Shown here one piece after another: positions 14,962 through 17,490 of a stretch of DNA of 17,490 nucleotides. Numbering within the stretch: the first letter of the stretch is position 1; every line of letters starts with the position of its first letter. This DNA is from an uncultured Bacteroidia bacterium (GTDB lineage: Bacteria; Bacteroidota; Bacteroidia; Bacteroidales; CAJPTX01), in assembly GCA_938040915.1 (NCBI GenBank), contig CALHZE010000282.1, positions 1 through 17,490 on the forward strand. The letters are read 5' to 3'. Below the pieces are notes generated by a model. The model saw only the letters and a program-made list of their open reading frames with translations, made no database searches and had not been told where the DNA came from. The position numbers and the translations under genes were made by a program.

Positions 14962-15924
14962 CTAGTTTGACGAACGCACGATGTTGAGCTCTACTAAGAG
15001 GGGTTCGTTGGGACGGATCTCCCCACGTCCACTCTCGCCATAGCCCACTTCGCTAGGGATAATCGCGCGTAGCTTTGTGCCCGTCTTGAGCCCCACGGTC
15101 AGTCCGCTAAAACCGGTGATGAGCTTTTTGTCTTCGGTGGCTTTCATGGAGAGGAGACCATATTTGTTTGACGACGACGAGTATCTTCCGTGCTGTTGTG
15201 CGGTCTCGGCGATATTGGTGTCAAAAAGATAGCCCGAGAGGGAGTAGATGGCATATTGCACCCACACCGTCGAGCTGCTCTTAATCTCTGCGCCCGTCCC
15301 CGCGGTTTCGATCTTGCGGTAGACCTTGTCGGCAGCCTCAAAGCTAGGGTGTGAGCTCATGTAGGCATCGATGAGTTCTTTTTCGTGCGCCTTGGGGTCA
15401 CTTACCAGCTGGCGAGGGATGAGGTAGAGGAGTGCCGAGTGGTAGTTGGCGTTCTTCCACAGCGAGAGGGCTTGGGCTTGGCTGGCGGGTAGCCCCACCA
15501 CGAGTTCCTCGCCGATGTGTGCGGTGTTGAGTGCCTCGTTGAGCGTCGTCCCCACGCCGTTGGCGGTAAGTGCTTTATAGCGTGGTGTGTAATAGCTCGT
15601 TGAGGTATATTGCCCATATTCTTTTGCCTTGTCAGAGAGGCTGGTGGCGAGCAACGTGCCGTCGAGATCGGTCGCCCAATAATCGAAGTAGAGCCACCCC
15701 CCTGTGGCGAGGGACGCCCCGTCTGCGTTGGGCTTTAGGGTTTGGACAAAGGCATCGCCTGCCAAGCGTCGCGACTCGGGGTAATGAAGGTTGCGGTAAG
15801 CATTGAGGCGTATGAGCTCGTCTGAGCCCCCGAAGTCGGTGGCGGTCTTTTTACAGCTAGTGCCTAAAAACAAGAGTGTGCCGGCGATAAGACACCACGC
15901 CATGCTAGAGAGCGTCTGCTTCAT
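14962..15924 (-). CDS. FKBP-like lipoprotein with a diverged first domain
   Basis: The open frame reaches a TTG at 15939, but the ATG at 15924 begins a clean lipoprotein signal peptide and is preferred (320 residues, lipidated C24 in LGTSC). The C-terminal part, about 200-317, looks like an FKBP prolyl isomerase domain, with VWVQYAIYSLSG, ITGFSGLTVGLKTGTKLRAIIPSEVGYG and PLLVELNIV. Active-site positions are partly changed: the usual VIPGW Trp is replaced (ITGFSG), so activity is uncertain. Residues about 60-150 show a similar strand pattern (WLYFDYWATDLDGTLL) that suggests a second, strongly diverged FKBP domain. It is the third gene of an FKBP cluster, 24 bp after its neighbour, and leads into sbcD. 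Confidence 0.85.
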   Translation of the reverse strand: MKQTLSSMAWCLIAGTLLFLGTSCKKTATDFGGSDELIRLNAYRNLHYPESRRLAGDAFVQTLKPNADGASLATGGWLYFDYWATDLDGTLLATSLSDKAKEYGQYTSTSYYTPRYKALTANGVGTTLNEALNTAHIGEELVVGLPASQAQALSLWKNANYHSALLYLIPRQLVSDPKAHEKELIDAYMSSHPSFEAADKVYRKIETAGTGAEIKSSSTVWVQYAIYSLSGYLFDTNIAETAQQHGRYSSSSNKYGLLSMKATEDKKLITGFSGLTVGLKTGTKLRAIIPSEVGYGESGRGEIRPNEPLLVELNIVRSSN

Positions 15925-15948
15925 TGCAAAATAGGTCAAGTTAAGAAT

Positions 15949-16458
15949 TTAAGGACGGGGGTTTGTGAGTTCGTAGTGGAAGAGGAGCGGGGTGCGACTC
16001 GGGATGCGCCCAAAGGGCGCGTTGCCGTAACCCTGAGCGTGTGGGATGCCAAGCCATCCCTTTGAGCACTGTGGTGTTAGATACCGCAGACCGCGCCCGA
16101 TCCCCTCCAGCCAATCCGTCTTTCCTAAAACGTAGGTTTGCGGCGGATATTGAGTATCGGTCGGGTGAAGCTTATGCTCGGCAATGACTGTGGGCTCGTT
16201 ACTCTCGACGACCACCTCGCCGCGCGAGGTGAGTGCATAAAGGGTGTAGCGGAGGTAGAGCGTGTCGCCGTCGGTATACTCTCCTGCGACCGAGTCGAGG
16301 GCGACGAAAAAAAGGCGTTCGTGTTCTTGCACGACGCCCAGCCGCCCGAGACGCCCCTTGAGGGTCTGTTGCTCGCGTTCCTCGAGCTCCAGTTCGTGAA
16401 GCCCGTTACACCCTGTGAGGGTCAGGAGAAGGAGGAAAAGGAAAAGACTATTCTGCAC
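15949..16458 (-). CDS. Small FKBP-like lipoprotein
   Basis: This 169-residue protein has a short lipoprotein signal with lipobox LTGC (C17). The start is a GTG that overlaps the end of the upstream FKBP gene by 11 bp, which points to translational coupling. Residues about 70-167 carry an FKBP-like pattern: LYLRYTLYALTSRGEVV, WLEGIGRGLRYL, WLGIPHAQGYGNAPFGRIPSRTPLLFHYEL. The GYG turn and the final strand are well kept. The segment replacing VIPGW reads WLEGIG, so substrate binding without strong catalysis is possible. It is one of three adjacent FKBP-family lipoprotein genes, which suggests they act together, perhaps as an envelope chaperone set. Confidence 0.82.
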   Translation of the reverse strand: MQNSLFLFLLLLTLTGCNGLHELELEEREQQTLKGRLGRLGVVQEHERLFFVALDSVAGEYTDGDTLYLRYTLYALTSRGEVVVESNEPTVIAEHKLHPTDTQYPPQTYVLGKTDWLEGIGRGLRYLTPQCSKGWLGIPHAQGYGNAPFGRIPSRTPLLFHYELTNPRP

Positions 16459-17362
16459 GTTCGCCGGGTTTGAGTTCAGAGAGTTCTATCTCAAAGATGA
16501 CGGGGGTGTAGGGAGGCACGATGCCCGTCGAGCTGCCCTCTGCCCCGAAAGCGACCGCCGAGGGCAGGATAAAGAGCGACACCTCGCCCTCGCGCATCAT
16601 CCGGACGGCGCGCTCGATCCCGTCGATCACTTGCCACTTTTGCCCAAGGACAAACTGGAAGGCTTCCTTTCGCTTCTTGGTTGAGTCAAAGAACTCGCCG
16701 TCGAGAAAGCGCCCTTCAAACTCGATCGTGAGCGTGTCGCCGTTGCGCGGATAGTCGCCACTCCCTGCCCGTTTCTGGAGGTAGAAGAGGCTGTCGACGG
16801 CGTGGGGGTTCATGCGCTCTTTGGCGATATACTGGGCAAGGAGCACGCGCTCGTATGCGCTGAAGTCTTCGATCCAGTGGACAAACGCCTCTTTGTCGCG
16901 CGCGTATGAAAACGAGTCCTGAAGGGCAAGCATCTTGACGTCGATCCGCATCGCGGGGGCAGAGTCTAGGAAGTGAGGCAGGGTGGTCTGTAGGGTCTCT
17001 TCGAAAAAGCGACGCGGGTTGAGGTAGAAGTTGGCGCTGTCGCCCTCGGCAAGGAGGGTAAAGCACGCATCGATTGACCCCTCGTATGGCGAGGGCTCGA
17101 TTTGAAAACGACGTAGCCCCGTGAAAAACGTCGAGTCGCTCTGTGTGGCATAACGTAAACGGAGCGTCACGTAGTCGCCCAAGGCGGCGCGCCGCGTCCC
17201 CTCGCCGAGCGTGGCGAGGCGGTAATAAGTGTCGCCTGCTAGTTGCGTGTACCCCTCCAGATACCCCTCAGGCGCGCGTTCGCACCCCTGTTGTGCCGCC
17301 AACAACAGCACGCTCGCCACAGCGCCTAACACTCGCTGGGTATACCGCCATATTCTTTTCAT
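16448..17362 (-). CDS. Two-domain FKBP-type prolyl isomerase lipoprotein
   Basis: This 304-residue protein has a lipoprotein signal ending in AQQGC (C27). Residues about 46-147 resemble a degenerate FKBP domain (GDYVTLRLRYATQSDSTFF, GDSANFYLNPRRFFEE, then MRIDVKMLAL) without the usual active-site residues. Residues about 200-297 are a good FKBP domain: GDTLTIEFEGRFLDGEFFDS, WQVIDGIERAVRMMREGE, LPSAVAFGAEG and PVIFEIEL. The usual Trp after VI is changed (VIDGI), as in several periplasmic FKBPs. It is the first gene of the minus-strand run and has its own promoter box at 17383-17390. Its stop lies 11 bp inside the next gene. Confidence 0.9.
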   Translation of the reverse strand: MKRIWRYTQRVLGAVASVLLLAAQQGCERAPEGYLEGYTQLAGDTYYRLATLGEGTRRAALGDYVTLRLRYATQSDSTFFTGLRRFQIEPSPYEGSIDACFTLLAEGDSANFYLNPRRFFEETLQTTLPHFLDSAPAMRIDVKMLALQDSFSYARDKEAFVHWIEDFSAYERVLLAQYIAKERMNPHAVDSLFYLQKRAGSGDYPRNGDTLTIEFEGRFLDGEFFDSTKKRKEAFQFVLGQKWQVIDGIERAVRMMREGEVSLFILPSAVAFGAEGSSTGIVPPYTPVIFEIELSELKPGERAE

Positions 17363-17382
17363 ACCCCTCTTTTATACTTTCA

Positions 17383-17390
17383 CAAAAGTA
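17383..17390 (-). promoter_or_regulatory. -7 box for the FKBP-sbcDC operon
   Basis: On the minus strand this reads TACTTTTG, an exact match to TAnnTTTG. It is 20 bp before the ATG at 17362, leaving a short leader. No strong -33 TTTG is seen at 19-21 bp upstream. It is the only good box before the FKBP run, so it is the likely promoter for the genes through sbcC. Confidence 0.6.
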
Positions 17391-17449
17391 ACCGATTTTG
17401 CACATCTGGCACGCCTCCACTCCACCCGCCCCGATCTCCGGCGAGCGTT

Positions 17450-17457
17450 TAACTTTG
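17450..17457 (+). promoter_or_regulatory. -7 box at right edge, divergent from the FKBP operon
   Basis: TAACTTTG matches TAnnTTTG exactly and faces out of the window to the right. A possible start codon ATG lies at 17486-17488 near the edge, too close to the end to name a gene. With the minus-strand box at 17383-17390, it makes this a divergent promoter region of about 60 bp. Confidence 0.5.
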
Positions 17458-17490
17458 CCGTGCCAAAAACAGAGAAGAACCGAGGATGAT

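Overview
The window looks like chromosome of a Bacteroidales bacterium, most likely Porphyromonadaceae. The reasons are Bacteroidetes-type -7 promoter boxes (TAnnTTTG) upstream of the tRNA and the right-hand operon, no clear Shine-Dalgarno sequences, many lipoprotein signal peptides, a DUF3127 protein, and several FKBP-type lipoproteins. The genus is an inference from style and was not checked by search. Coding density is high, and no insertion sequence, prophage or CRISPR array is visible. The longest non-coding stretch is about 230 bp (10284-10513).

Left, plus strand: an ECF sigma factor (129-611) overlaps by 4 bp a single-pass membrane protein that is probably its anti-sigma factor (608-1588). 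A CAP-domain lipoprotein follows (1679-2329). A tRNA-Arg(CCG) gene with a good promoter (2394-2467) then leads a tightly spaced gene run: an FKBP prolyl isomerase lipoprotein (2495-3268), a DUF3127 OB-fold-like protein with an SSB-like C-terminal tip (3271-3690), a predicted beta-helix lipoprotein (3717-5135), the tRNA selenouridine synthase gene mnmH (5154-6173) and polA (6242-8893). Between mnmH and polA lies a perfect 16-bp palindrome that matches the chromosomal parS site bound by ParB. The proofreading domain of this DNA polymerase I appears to be catalytically dead.

Right, minus strand: read from the right edge leftward, three FKBP-like lipoprotein genes (17362-16448, 16458-15949, 15924-14962) overlap or nearly abut and run into sbcD (14935-13739) and sbcC (13720-10514), which encode the Mre11/Rad50-type nuclease. 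After a 230-bp gap holding three direct repeats at an exact 33-bp period and a hairpin comes an AAA_14/DUF4143 ATPase (10283-8928), which converges on polA.

Two themes run through the window. One is genome maintenance: parS, Pol I, SbcCD and the DUF3127 protein with an SSB-type tip. The other is cell-envelope protein folding: four FKBP-family lipoproteins, an ECF sigma/anti-sigma pair and two further lipoproteins. I do not see a complete, clearly new multi-gene system. The best leads are the parS site, the dead proofreading domain, the SSB-like tip on DUF3127, and the overlapping FKBP lipoprotein cluster joined to sbcDC.
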